In this document: positions 1-7,855 of the stretch, one piece after another
Numbering within the stretch: the stretch's first letter is position 1
Layout of the letters: the number at the start of each line of letters is the position of its first letter
Source: DATMER01 sp963741305
GTDB lineage: Bacteria; Acidobacteriota; Thermoanaerobaculia; Multivoradales; UBA5704
Assembly (NCBI GenBank): GCA_963741305.1
Contig: CAVUHL010000003.1
Coordinates: 2,418,001 to 2,482,000 of the forward strand
Direction: 5' to 3'
Length of the DNA stretch: 64,000 nt
Translations under genes and position numbers: made by a program
Notes under the pieces: generated by a model
What the model was told of the DNA's origin: nothing
Database searches by the model: none
What the model saw: only the letters and a program-made list of their open reading frames with translations

Positions 1-968
1 ACGATGCGCCGGGTGTAGAGGTGTGCGGCCTTGGAGGCGCAGTTGGAGCCCTGGCCCGCGATTGGATCGTTGAGGACCACGGTGTCGCCGATCCCGAAGG
101 CCAGCCGTCCCGAGGGGAGCCGGGCGACCGGCTTGCGCACTGTGGGGGTGATCGCGCCCTTGCCCCAGGCGAGAGGGTCGGCGAGCTCGGCGCCGCGGAG
201 GTGCTCCTCTTCCCAGGGTGCCCATTGGGCAATCAGGCCTTTGGCGACGGCCATCATGTCCTCGCCGGTCTGCGCTGCGTCGAAGCGGTCCAGGCCGCGG
301 CCTGCCTTGCACTCGAAGAGGATGCTGTAGGTGGACTGCGAGGACTTGTGGTGGAACGGTATCCAGAAGACCTCGCCGTCCTGCTCGAACAGCGTGAACT
401 TCACGGTGTGGAACGGGATGCTCGTCCAAGGCTTCATGCCCTTGACCGTGATCAGGGCCAGCTTGCGCTGAGCCTGCGTGTAGGTGCTCCGGCCGGGATC
501 GCGCTCGAACAGGGCTGAGATCTCGCCCTTGCCCGCCGCGACGACCAGGAGGTCGTTCTCCGCCGCCAAGGCGTCGAGGTCGGGCACCCCGATCGGCTGG
601 ATGACCAGCTTGCCGCCGCGAGCTTCGAGCTCCCGCATCCAGCGCCAGTACTTGAGCCGCTGGTCGATGGCCTGCCCAGGCCGGCGCCAGGGCCCCGTCA
701 TGTGGAAGAGGCGGTTGCCTGGGGACAGGCAGAAGTCGAGGTGGATTCCCTCCCCCCATTTCACCTCGTCATCCCAGAAGTTCAGGCCCAGCTCGCGCTC
801 GTAGGACAAGCCGCGGTCGAAGATGAACGCGGTCGCCGGAACCCGGCCATTCAGGACCTCTTCGGGAGTGCGGTCCGAGTACAGGGTGACGGCGTATCCG
901 TGCCGCAGCAGCCCGAAGGCCAGTTGCAGGCCAGCCTGGCCGGAGCCGACGATGGCGACCTTCCGCAT
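1..968 (-). CDS. StyA-like FAD-dependent oxidoreductase (partial, 3' end outside window)
   Basis: The reverse strand from the ATG at 968 reads without a stop to the window edge (about 322 residues seen). The N-terminus is a Rossmann FAD site (VAIVGSGQAGLQLAFGLL, GxGxxG) followed by a VTLYSDRT segment typical of styrene monooxygenase StyA-type single-component flavoprotein monooxygenases. A late GDTVVLNDPIAGQGSN segment matches the second FAD-contact GD motif of this group. The substrate cannot be read from sequence: Actinobacteria and Acidobacteria carry many StyA-like proteins of unknown role. No StyB flavin reductase is visible inside the window. The gene is divergent from the lysozyme gene, with 67 bp between the starts. 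Confidence 0.75.
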   Translation of the reverse strand, partial: MRKVAIVGSGQAGLQLAFGLLRHGYAVTLYSDRTPEEVLNGRVPATAFIFDRGLSYERELGLNFWDDEVKWGEGIHLDFCLSPGNRLFHMTGPWRRPGQAIDQRLKYWRWMRELEARGGKLVIQPIGVPDLDALAAENDLLVVAAGKGEISALFERDPGRSTYTQAQRKLALITVKGMKPWTSIPFHTVKFTLFEQDGEVFWIPFHHKSSQSTYSILFECKAGRGLDRFDAAQTGEDMMAVAKGLIAQWAPWEEEHLRGAELADPLAWGKGAITPTVRKPVARLPSGRLAFGIGDTVVLNDPIAGQGSNCASKAAHLYTRRI

Positions 969-1035
969 GGCACAGGTTACGCTGGCCGTCCGCGAAAGTT
1001 CTCGGCTATCCTACCGAGCACACAGGAGGCAGATC

Positions 1036-1638
1036 ATGGACACCGTGCAGGGGATCGACGTCTCGCACTTCCAGGGAGTCGTGGACTGGCAGCAAGTCGC
1101 GAAGGCCGGGATGTCATTCGCCTTCGCCAAGGCAACGGAAGGGATCACCTACGTGGACCCGCAGTTCGCCACCAATTGGGCCGGCATCAAGGCCGCCGGC
1201 CTGGTGCGGGGGGCCTACCACTTCTTTGAAGCCAACGACGATGCGACGGCCCAGGCGCAGCACTTTCTGGCCACGGTGCACCTCGCCCCAGGCGATCTCC
1301 CACCCGTCCTCGACATCGAAACCACCGCCGGAGTGAGCGACCCGCAGGTCTGGAGCGGGGTGGCCACCTGGCTTCAAATCGTGGAGCAGGCGGCGGGGCG
1401 CCAGCCGATCCTCTACACCGCTCCCGGCTTCTGGAACTCGCAAGCCCCGAACCTCACGCTCACCCGTTATCCGCTCTGGCTGGCCGACTATGCGGCCCAG
1501 CCGCTGCTGCCCCACGGCTGGACCTCCTGGCTTTTCTGGCAGCACTCACAGAGCGGCTCGGTCGCAGGCGTGACGGGAGCCGTGGACCTCGACCTGTTCA
1601 GCGGCACGCTCCAGCAGCTTCAGGGGCTTGTGGTATAA
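1036..1638 (+). CDS. Glycoside hydrolase family 25 lysozyme
   Basis: This is a 200-residue single-domain GH25 (N,O-diacetylmuramidase), which cleaves the MurNAc-GlcNAc bond in peptidoglycan. Family landmarks are visible: GIDVSHFQG near the N-terminus, FAFAKATEG, the catalytic LDIE segment near residue 95, and a final DLDLF strand. The ATG at 1036 follows a good Shine-Dalgarno sequence (aggaggc, 1024-1030). A longer in-frame extension upstream exists but lacks family similarity and a ribosome site. No signal peptide is apparent. There are no phage structural genes nearby, so a prophage origin is not supported. A role in cell-wall turnover or against other cells is possible. Confidence 0.85.
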   Translation: MDTVQGIDVSHFQGVVDWQQVAKAGMSFAFAKATEGITYVDPQFATNWAGIKAAGLVRGAYHFFEANDDATAQAQHFLATVHLAPGDLPPVLDIETTAGVSDPQVWSGVATWLQIVEQAAGRQPILYTAPGFWNSQAPNLTLTRYPLWLADYAAQPLLPHGWTSWLFWQHSQSGSVAGVTGAVDLDLFSGTLQQLQGLVV

Positions 1639-1665
1639 AGCGCCCTTCCTCAAAGGAGGTGTTCC

Positions 1666-1907
1666 ATGGATTCCAAGAACCGCTTCGCCGACCTGCCCTG
1701 CTTTCGAGCCCTCTAGCAAGCGCCGGAAGGGCTTCCCCTCCGAGACGCGCGTCCAGCGCGGACATCGGGTTGTCCATGGGGACAAAGAGCTCTTCGAAAG
1801 GCTCGGCCGAAACGACCTCTGCCCCTGCGGCTCCGGCCACCGCTTTCAAAACCTGCTGCCTCCGCTCCGGCCGCTTTGACGGCGCCGGGCGCGACCATTA
1901 CTTTTAG
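1666..1907 (+). pseudogene. Small SEC-C motif protein gene, broken by two frameshifts
   Basis: A strong ribosome site (aaaggaggt, 1652-1660) precedes ATG 1666, which opens MDSKNRFADLPCF and then meets a TAG at 1714. The next frame continues with SSKRRKGFP...VVHGDKELFERLGRNDLCPCGSG, a clear SEC-C zinc motif (CxC). The motif's second half (FKTCCLRSGRFDGAGRDHYF, stop at 1907) lies in the third frame. Put together, the three frames give one plausible protein of about 80 residues ending in a complete SEC-C motif (CPC...CC). The disruption is either a true decay or two one-base sequencing errors. SEC-C domains bind zinc and act in SecA and many small proteins; the function here is unknown. Confidence 0.6.
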
Positions 1908-2509
1908 GGAGTGAGTTGACCGGGAGCGTCGGCACCACGCCGGCGCTCCGCCAGCCGTTTGATCGCCGCCAGCCAGATCCAGCGGATCAGCCCGCTTCCT
2001 GGACGGACGAACAGCCAGTAGAGCCGGAACTTCCGGGCGGCCTCGCCGCCCAAGGGGAGCACTCGCGTCTCGGTGCGCAGGCGGGTCTGGCCGGGCCCGA
2101 GGGGCTCGACCGTGAAGTTCATGATCCCCTTGGCGTAGCCGTCACGGTCGAAGGCTGCGAAGTCGGCGGGGCCTGAAAGGGGGACGGTCGACGCCGAGAG
2201 CTGCCAGAAGCGGCCGATCACTCCGACAACCATCTCCAACGGTCCCTCGTCCAGGAGGGTGAAGCCGCCCTTGAGAATGGCATCGATGACCCGCTGGTCC
2301 GGGTGGGAGGTCCGTACCGGCCGTCTCAGGAGCCAAGCGGGGAGCGACCGGAGGGCGAAAAGGGGGCGCGTCAGTGCGACGTCGCGTGTCTTCAGCTCCC
2401 GGACCGCCCGCATCACCGCCTCCGGGCTCGCCGCCACCGTGATCTCGTGCACCTCGCGATGCGGGTAGACCGGCAAATGGCGGTCCAGGGATCCCTGCTC
2501 TGAGCTCAT
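1904..2509 (-). CDS. SRPBCC-like conserved protein
   Basis: A 201-residue protein starting at ATG 2509 behind a good AAGGAGA ribosome site. The reading frame stays open far upstream, but only because the 21-bp repeat array there lacks stops. The core (HREVHEITVAASPEAVMRAVRELKTRDV ... KGIMNFTVEPLGPGQTRLRTETRVLPLGGEAARKFRLYWLFVRPGSGLIRWIWL) resembles SRPBCC/START-like hydrophobic-ligand proteins, with the typical initial strand and long C-terminal helix. No catalytic residues can be assigned. It is divergent from the EAL protein at 3025, and repeat array 1 lies between the two starts. Family assignment is moderate and function unknown. Confidence 0.65.
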   Translation of the reverse strand: MSSEQGSLDRHLPVYPHREVHEITVAASPEAVMRAVRELKTRDVALTRPLFALRSLPAWLLRRPVRTSHPDQRVIDAILKGGFTLLDEGPLEMVVGVIGRFWQLSASTVPLSGPADFAAFDRDGYAKGIMNFTVEPLGPGQTRLRTETRVLPLGGEAARKFRLYWLFVRPGSGLIRWIWLAAIKRLAERRRGADAPGQLTP

Positions 2510-2560
2510 GGACGATCTCCTTGCTCGCTGGAGGCGCCGCGCTGGCGGGGCGGGCCTCCT

Positions 2561-2824
2561 CACCCGAGAATTGAAACGTAAAACCCGTGGGTTGGTACGC
2601 AAAACCCCCGGGTTGAGACGCTCCCGTCCCGGGTTGGAGCGCCAAACCCGCCGGTTGAGACGCCGCGCTCCCGGGTTTGGACACAAAACCCACGGGTTGG
2701 ACCCCTGAACCCGCGGGTTGAGACGCAAAACCCGCCGGTTGTAATACAAAACCCACGGGTTGGGACACAAAACCCGCGGGTTGGAACGCTCGCGCCGAGA
2801 TCCCAGCGCCTCAACCCGCGGGTT
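2561..2824. repeat. Repeat array 1: twelve to thirteen 21-bp units with palindromic core
   Basis: Cores of 12 bp with consensus AACCCGCGGGTT recur at 2582, 2603, 2624, 2645, 2666, 2687, 2708, 2729, 2750, 2771 and 2813, always on an exact 21-bp grid. The 2792 and 2561 positions are degenerate. The core flanks (AACCC / GGGTT) are nearly constant while the two middle bases vary (GT, CC, GC, AC). The 9-bp linkers have consensus GRGACRCAA. The array fills the space between two divergent genes (starts at 2509 and 3025). It is not coding: all reading frames merely repeat a 7-residue pattern. Confidence 0.95.
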
Positions 2825-3024
2825 TGCAGAAGCTCCTCGCCGACTGCATCACAACCGGGATGACCCGGCAAGGCCGGCGGCGTCTGATCTCCGGATTGGA
2901 GTCATCCTCTCGTCCCTCCCCGGAAAAAGGTGCGCCTCACCCCAACTCCTTTACCCTCAAGGGGTCCCTCCGAACGACGGCGACCCTAAAAGAGCCTGCT
3001 TCGTTTAAGATAGCTGCCGGAATA
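2825..3024. other. Spacer between array 1 and the EAL gene
   Basis: Two hundred bases without a supportable gene. A weak -10 candidate (taagat, 3006-3011) lies 13 bases before the ATG at 3025. No other structure was seen. Confidence 0.4.
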
Positions 3025-5073
3025 ATGGATAGCAGCAGCCTCGTCATCCTCGTGAGCCAACTGGCCCAGGCCGCTGGCGCGCTTGTTCTCGCGCTGGTCC
3101 TGGTGGGTTTCCACCGTCTGTACCGGCGGGAGTACCTGCGCACCTGGGCCTGGAGCTGGGGGTCGTTCTGCGTTGCGCTCTGCGCGTCGGCGCTCATGCT
3201 GTACCTGGGCCAGCAAGGCACGCTCTCCACTGCCCTTCAAACCGCGCTCACGCTCGTCGCACTGATCGCCGGCTACTGGCGGATCGCCTGGCTGCTCTTC
3301 GGCACCTACGAGCTCGCCACGACCCGGCTCGTGCCGCATCGGATACAGCACACGATCCTGGCCCTCCTGGTCGCCCTGGCCGTGGTGCCGGTGGTCACGT
3401 CGGGAGTCCTGGACGGCGTCGCGGACGTCCGGCTGGCCGAGACGATCCGCGCCCTGTGCCTGGCGGCGGCCTTTCTGATCGCGAGCTACTGGGTATGGAA
3501 CGCCGGCAATGAGGAGGTCTCGGCGGGCATGGGCCAGCGCATCATGGCCGGTGCCTTCCTGCTCTCCGTGCTGCAGGAGGCCCATCACCTGGCGATCTAT
3601 CTGGGCCGCTCGTCGCTCCAGGTGTCGCCGCGCTACCAGACGTACCTCGCTCCGATCGACTTCCTGCTGCAGTTCCTGCTCGGAGTGGCCATGGTCATCT
3701 GGCTGCTGGAAGAGGAGCGCAGGCGGCTGCTCGCCGCCTCGGCGCGCGCCGAGCACCTGGCCTACCACGACACGCTGACCGACCTGCCCAACCGCAACCT
3801 GCTCGTGCAGAACATCGCCGCGGCCCTGTACCGCGCTGAGCGCAGGCCGGACGGACGCAGCGCCGTGCTGTTCCTCGACCTCGACCGCTTCAAGGTCATC
3901 AACGACTCGCTCGGCCACTCGTACGGCGACGAGATCCTGCGCTCCATCACGGAACGCCTGCGGCGCAACCTCCTGGAGACCGAGACCGTGGCGCGGATGG
4001 GCGGCGATGGCTTCGCGGTCCTCCTCCCCGTGGTGAGCAGCGAGTGGAAGATCGCCCAGATGGCCGAGAAGCTCCTGGGCCTGATCCGGCGGCCGTTCGC
4101 GGTCCAGGGCACGGAGCTGTACGTCACGGCGAGCGTCGGCATCAGCCGCTTCCCCGACGACGGCGGCGATCCCGACGAGCTGATCAAGAAGGCCGAGATC
4201 GCCATGTACCACGCCAAGGAGCACGGCGGCGATCAGTACCAGGTCTACGCGCCCACCATGGATGCCAATGCCCTGGAGCGGCTGGCCCTGGAGAACGACC
4301 TGCGCAAGGCCCTGGTGCACGGCGAGCTGGTGCTCTACTACCAGCCCGTGCTCGACGCCCGCACCGGCATGATCGAGGGGGTCGAGGCGCTGCTGCGCTG
4401 GCAGCATCCGGAGCGCGGCCTGATGGGCCCGGCCGAGTTCCTCTGGCTGGCCGAGGTCACGGGCATGTCGAATGCCGTCGACCTCTGGGTGCTCAAGACC
4501 GCCTGCCGCGAGATCTCAGAGTGGCACAAGGACGGCGCCGACGTGCGCGTGGCGGTGAACCTGTCCGCCCGGCCGTTCCAGCGCCCCGACCTCCTGGACC
4601 GCATCAAGGAGGTGCTCGCCGAGAGTGGGCTGCCGGCGTCGATGCTCCAGCTGGAGATCACCGAGACGCTGGCCATGCAGAATGCCGAGGCGAGCCAGAG
4701 CGTGCTGCGCGGCTTGAAGGAGCTGGGCATCAAGATCGCCATCGACGACTTCGGCACCGGCTACTCGTCGCTGAGCTATCTCACGACGCTGCCCATCGAC
4801 ATCCTCAAGGTGGACCGCTCCTTCGTCAGCGGCCTCGGCACGAACCGCGGAAGCAGCGAAATCACCGCCGCCGTGATCACCCTCGCCCACAGCTTGAAGC
4901 TCGACGTCGTGGCCGAGGGCGTGGAGAACGAGACGCAGCTCGAGATCCTGCGCAGCCAGGGGTGCAACAAGGTCCAGGGCTACCTCTTCAGCCCTCCGAT
5001 CCCCGCCGCCAGGTGCCGCGAAAAGGCGCTGGAGGGGCGGCTCTCGGTGCCGAAAGCGGCTACGGCGATCTAG
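3025..5073 (+). CDS. Membrane EAL-domain c-di-GMP phosphodiesterase with degenerate GGDEF domain
   Basis: A 682-residue protein: seven or so hydrophobic segments in residues about 8-235, a GGDEF-like domain (about 245-420), then an EAL domain (about 430-680). The diguanylate cyclase signature is GGDGF (near residue 325) instead of GGDEF, so cyclase activity is doubtful and the domain may only bind GTP or regulate. The EAL side is intact: EALLR near 454, ITETLAM, IDDFGTGYSSL near 574, LKVDRSF, VVAEGVEN and the final QGYLF. It should hydrolyse c-di-GMP at the inner membrane in response to an input sensed by the membrane domain. ATG 3025 was chosen because it immediately precedes the first membrane segment. 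Confidence 0.88.
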   Translation: MDSSSLVILVSQLAQAAGALVLALVLVGFHRLYRREYLRTWAWSWGSFCVALCASALMLYLGQQGTLSTALQTALTLVALIAGYWRIAWLLFGTYELATTRLVPHRIQHTILALLVALAVVPVVTSGVLDGVADVRLAETIRALCLAAAFLIASYWVWNAGNEEVSAGMGQRIMAGAFLLSVLQEAHHLAIYLGRSSLQVSPRYQTYLAPIDFLLQFLLGVAMVIWLLEEERRRLLAASARAEHLAYHDTLTDLPNRNLLVQNIAAALYRAERRPDGRSAVLFLDLDRFKVINDSLGHSYGDEILRSITERLRRNLLETETVARMGGDGFAVLLPVVSSEWKIAQMAEKLLGLIRRPFAVQGTELYVTASVGISRFPDDGGDPDELIKKAEIAMYHAKEHGGDQYQVYAPTMDANALERLALENDLRKALVHGELVLYYQPVLDARTGMIEGVEALLRWQHPERGLMGPAEFLWLAEVTGMSNAVDLWVLKTACREISEWHKDGADVRVAVNLSARPFQRPDLLDRIKEVLAESGLPASMLQLEITETLAMQNAEASQSVLRGLKELGIKIAIDDFGTGYSSLSYLTTLPIDILKVDRSFVSGLGTNRGSSEITAAVITLAHSLKLDVVAEGVENETQLEILRSQGCNKVQGYLFSPPIPAARCREKALEGRLSVPKAATAI

Positions 5074-5078
5074 CCCTT

Positions 5079-6803
5079 CTAGCCTTCTTTCTTCGGGGGA
5101 TAGTCCGGCGTCGGCGCCAGCCCTTCCAGCTTCGGCCGCTTCAGGTGCCAGCCGGTGGCGTCCTGGTAGGCCTTGGCGAGCGTCAGGGTCTCGCCCTCCC
5201 CGAAGAGCTTGCCGAGGAAGGTGATGCTGGTGGGAGTCCCATCCTTGCGGAAGCCGTTCGGCACTACCACGGACGGATGGCCGGTCAGGTTCGTCAGGAG
5301 CAGGTTGTTGCCGCCGTAGGTGGGCGAGACGTAGACGTCGATTTCGGCCAGGATGCGGTCCATCTCGCGCATGGCCAGGGTGCGGATGCGGTTCGCCTGC
5401 AGGTAGGCAACGGCCGGGATCATCTGGCCCTGGCGGAAGACGTTCGGCCAGGCCTGCTCGATCTGGCGGACGAGCTGATCGTCCTTGCCACTGCGGGTCA
5501 GGTCGTCGAAGGCCGCCGCGGCCTCGGCGGTGAGGATCAGGCCGAGGGCGTCGATGGGGAGCTTGGGCAGCTCGATGGGCTTCAGCTCGATCCCCAGCTT
5601 GCGGAGGTCCTCCAGGGCCGCGAGGTCGAGCGCGTGCCATTCCGCCCTCTCCTCCTGGGGCTTCTCCTCGAAGATCGACTTGAGGTAGCCGACCCGCAGC
5701 GTGCGCACGTCCATCCCCGGATCCCAGCGGAATGGCGCATCCACCACGGTGGCGTCGCGGCCGTCCGGCCCGTGGATGGCCTGGAACACGGCGGCGCAGT
5801 CCTCGACGCTGCGGCAGATCGGGCCGAGCTTGTCCATGGTCCACGAGAGCGCCATGGCGCCATGGCGGCTCACCCTTCCAAAGGTCGGCCGGAGCCCGGT
5901 GCAGCCCGTCCGCGTGCAGGGCGAGATGATGGAGCCCAGGGTCTCGCTGCCAATGGTGAAGCCCACTGCGCCGGCGGCGGTGGCCGATGCCGAGCCAGCC
6001 GAGGAGCCGCTCGATCCCTGCTCCGGGTTCCAGGGATTGCGGGTCATGGCCGCGTACCAGACATCCCCCCAGGCCAGCTCGCCCAGGGAGAGCTTGGCGA
6101 CGAGCACGGCGCCGGCTGAGTCCAGGCGCTCGACGACCGCGGCGTCCTCCTCGATGACCTGGTCCTTGAACGGGACGGAGCCCCAGGTGGTGCGATAGCC
6201 CTTGACGGCCAGAAGATCCTTGGCGCCCCAGGGGATGCCATGGAGAGGTCCGCGGTCCTTGCCCGATCCGAGCTCGCGGTCGGCGCGCTCGGCCGAGGCC
6301 ATCGCCCGCTCCTCCGTGTAGCTGATGACCGCGTGGAGCACCGGATCGAGCTTGCGCAGCCGGTCGAGGTACATCTTCGTGAGGCCGGCCGACGTGACCT
6401 TTCCTGACCTGAGAAGCTGACCAAGCTGCGTAACGGTGAGGAATGGCTGCTCCGCCGCCGCGGAGGGGATCTCGCCGGCCGTGCTCAGCCGGAACGAGGC
6501 ATCTCCTGCCAGCCCTTCCAGCTTCATGCCGGGCAGGACCGGATCGAACTTCACGGCCGGAGGCACGCTGTTGTCGATCCGCACCTCGCGGATCTTCCTG
6601 TAGTCCTCCAGGAGCTCGTCGAGCCCCTTGCGCATGAGGTCGCGCTCGGGGCCGGTGAATTCGAGTCCGATCGCCTTCTCGGCATCCGCCAGGACTTCAG
6701 AGGTGATCGTCCCCTTCTTCTCCTCCTGCGCGAGAGCAGCGGGCGCTGCCGCAATGGCGGAGATCAGGGCAAGGAAACGGCGGCGGTCCAGACTGTCGGT
6801 CAT
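5079..6803 (-). CDS. Amidase signature family hydrolase with Tat signal
   Basis: A 574-residue amidase. The N-terminus (DRRRFLALISAIAAAPAALA) is a twin-arginine export signal, so the enzyme is probably periplasmic. The Ser-cisSer-Lys triad fits K195 (WGAKDLL), S267 (in GSSGSSAGSA) and S291 (ETLGSIISP). The last replaces the usual GGSIR with LGSII, a mild deviation. The family hydrolyses amide bonds; close relatives in Acidobacteria and Planctomycetes are annotated only as amidases, and no GatB/GatC partner is adjacent. A ribosome site (AAGGAG) precedes ATG 6803. The gene converges on the EAL gene with a 5-bp gap. Confidence 0.88.
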   Translation of the reverse strand: MTDSLDRRRFLALISAIAAAPAALAQEEKKGTITSEVLADAEKAIGLEFTGPERDLMRKGLDELLEDYRKIREVRIDNSVPPAVKFDPVLPGMKLEGLAGDASFRLSTAGEIPSAAAEQPFLTVTQLGQLLRSGKVTSAGLTKMYLDRLRKLDPVLHAVISYTEERAMASAERADRELGSGKDRGPLHGIPWGAKDLLAVKGYRTTWGSVPFKDQVIEEDAAVVERLDSAGAVLVAKLSLGELAWGDVWYAAMTRNPWNPEQGSSGSSAGSASATAAGAVGFTIGSETLGSIISPCTRTGCTGLRPTFGRVSRHGAMALSWTMDKLGPICRSVEDCAAVFQAIHGPDGRDATVVDAPFRWDPGMDVRTLRVGYLKSIFEEKPQEERAEWHALDLAALEDLRKLGIELKPIELPKLPIDALGLILTAEAAAAFDDLTRSGKDDQLVRQIEQAWPNVFRQGQMIPAVAYLQANRIRTLAMREMDRILAEIDVYVSPTYGGNNLLLTNLTGHPSVVVPNGFRKDGTPTSITFLGKLFGEGETLTLAKAYQDATGWHLKRPKLEGLAPTPDYPPKKEG

Positions 6804-6821
6804 GCGGGCTCCTTGGTTGGA

Positions 6822-7238
6822 TCAGGGGAGGCCGATCACCATCACGTTGCCGTAGGAGGCGGCAAGCCGACTGAGATCGTCGGGATCGGCCGTCAAGGCG
6901 AGCCCGCCGCCGAGCTCGACTGCTGAGGCAATGACATGGGCATCGGCCAAGTGCTCCGAGCCTGCCTGGGCAGCAGCCAAAACGCCCCCTACGATCCTGG
7001 CGAGAGGCCGATCCGTATCGCGTACGCGGATCCCCGTCTCGCGAGAGAGGCATGCATCAACCAAAGGGTTGTGGCGAGGGCCACGATAGAGCTCGGCGAG
7101 GATCACGCTCGGGACTACGACCTCGCGGCGAAGGCGCGCGGCCGCACAAAGCGCAGCGCGGACTTCCAGATTGCGGCGCCCGGGCCGCCCGGCCAAAGCT
7201 ACCAAGGCTTCGGCATCGAGCACCACGCAACGGTTCAT
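6822..7238 (-). CDS. PIN-domain toxin (VapC type)
   Basis: A 138-residue PIN ribonuclease-like protein. Acidic active-site positions are visible: D8 (VLDAE), E in VILAELYRG, D in DAHVIASA and D in LTADPDDL. VapC toxins cut specific RNAs, often initiator tRNA or 23S rRNA; the target here is unknown. Its ATG overlaps the stop of the upstream antitoxin frame by 4 bp (ATGA), which indicates translational coupling in a toxin-antitoxin operon. Confidence 0.88.
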   Translation of the reverse strand: MNRCVVLDAEALVALAGRPGRRNLEVRAALCAAARLRREVVVPSVILAELYRGPRHNPLVDACLSRETGIRVRDTDRPLARIVGGVLAAAQAGSEHLADAHVIASAVELGGGLALTADPDDLSRLAASYGNVMVIGLP

Positions 7239-7462
7239 CCGAGGAGCCCGACGTACTTCTCGACCAGAGATTCGTCCACCGGCCCATGCTCCGCGTCGAG
7301 CTGATCGAGCAGCTCCACGAGAAGCCGGTTGCGGCGACGACGCTCGAGCTCCGCACGGAGAGCCAGATTGACTTGGGCCGAGAGGCCCTGATCCTCCCGC
7401 TCGAGCTCCTCAACCAGATCCTCGTCCAAGGACACCGAAACCTTGCGCTTGGCCGTTGACAT
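7235..7462 (-). CDS. VapB-like antitoxin
   Basis: Seventy-five residues starting MSTAKRKVSVSLDEDLVEEL. This resembles a ribbon-helix-helix strand (KVSVSLDEDL) followed by a charged helical tail that would wrap the PIN toxin. It is placed directly before the toxin with a 4-bp overlap. The same frame is open upstream into the small membrane-protein gene, so this ATG is an internal start within a longer reading frame. A separate translation product is inferred from family size. Confidence 0.72.
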   Translation of the reverse strand: MSTAKRKVSVSLDEDLVEELEREDQGLSAQVNLALRAELERRRRNRLLVELLDQLDAEHGPVDESLVEKYVGLLG

Positions 7463-7855
7463 ACCCGAAGCGTACCAGAGTAGGAACAGAGGTGGCAACG
7501 CGTGGCTCAGCGCCCCACGGTCAACGTCACGTCCAAAAACGGCTGTCCCTGCGAAGGCCGGGGCCACGAGCAACCCGGCGACGGCGAGGAACGCTACGCC
7601 CGAGAAGAGCGCGTAGCCGGTGGCGAAGAGCTTGCCGCTCACCGTCTGAAGCTGGTTCACCGGCCCCATGCCGGTGAGGATCATCGCGGCATTGAGGACA
7701 GCGTCGAGCCAGGGCAGGCCCTCGGTAGCGTGATAGCCAACAGCCCCGAGGGTCAGAGAGCCGAAGATCAGTCCCAGAGCAGCGGCGCCGTGCCGGGCCA
7801 GCCGCGCCAGGAAGGCGCGGCGGCTCAGCAGCGGCTGGGTGCGGTGCTCGTACAT
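7235..7855 (-). CDS. Small inner-membrane protein, in-frame fusion with the VapB-like antitoxin
   Basis: From ATG 7855 the frame encodes about 130 residues of a small membrane protein (LLSRRAFLARLARHGAAALGLIFGSLTLGAVGYH, then YHATEGLPWLDAVLNAAMILTGMGPV). The pattern of two hydrophobic segments around a pore-like loop is seen in small two-pore-channel-like proteins of unknown function. The tail after the last hydrophobic segment departs from that family and runs without a stop into the antitoxin, giving 206 residues. It overlaps the 3' end of lhgO by 31 bp. Either the toxin-antitoxin module landed in the 3' end of this gene, or a stop codon was lost. No function is assigned. Confidence 0.6.
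   Translation of the reverse strand: MYEHRTQPLLSRRAFLARLARHGAAALGLIFGSLTLGAVGYHATEGLPWLDAVLNAAMILTGMGPVNQLQTVSGKLFATGYALFSGVAFLAVAGLLVAPAFAGTAVFGRDVDRGALSHALPPLFLLWYASGMSTAKRKVSVSLDEDLVEELEREDQGLSAQVNLALRAELERRRRNRLLVELLDQLDAEHGPVDESLVEKYVGLLG

Noticed and set aside
1036..1638. GH25 lysozyme as evidence for a prophage
   Set aside because: No holin, terminase, portal, tail or integrase gene lies nearby.
1904..2770. SRPBCC protein extended through array 1 (288 residues)
   Set aside because: As above, the extension is a DNA-period artefact; ATG 2509 has a good ribosome site.
2561..2824. Array 1 read as a CRISPR array
   Set aside because: No constant repeat with unique spacers of 30-40 bp, no cas genes; the period is 21 bp with degenerate units throughout.
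4044..6119. A 691-residue forward open frame
   Set aside because: It crosses the EAL gene and the antisense of the amidase in other frames; low-complexity composition.
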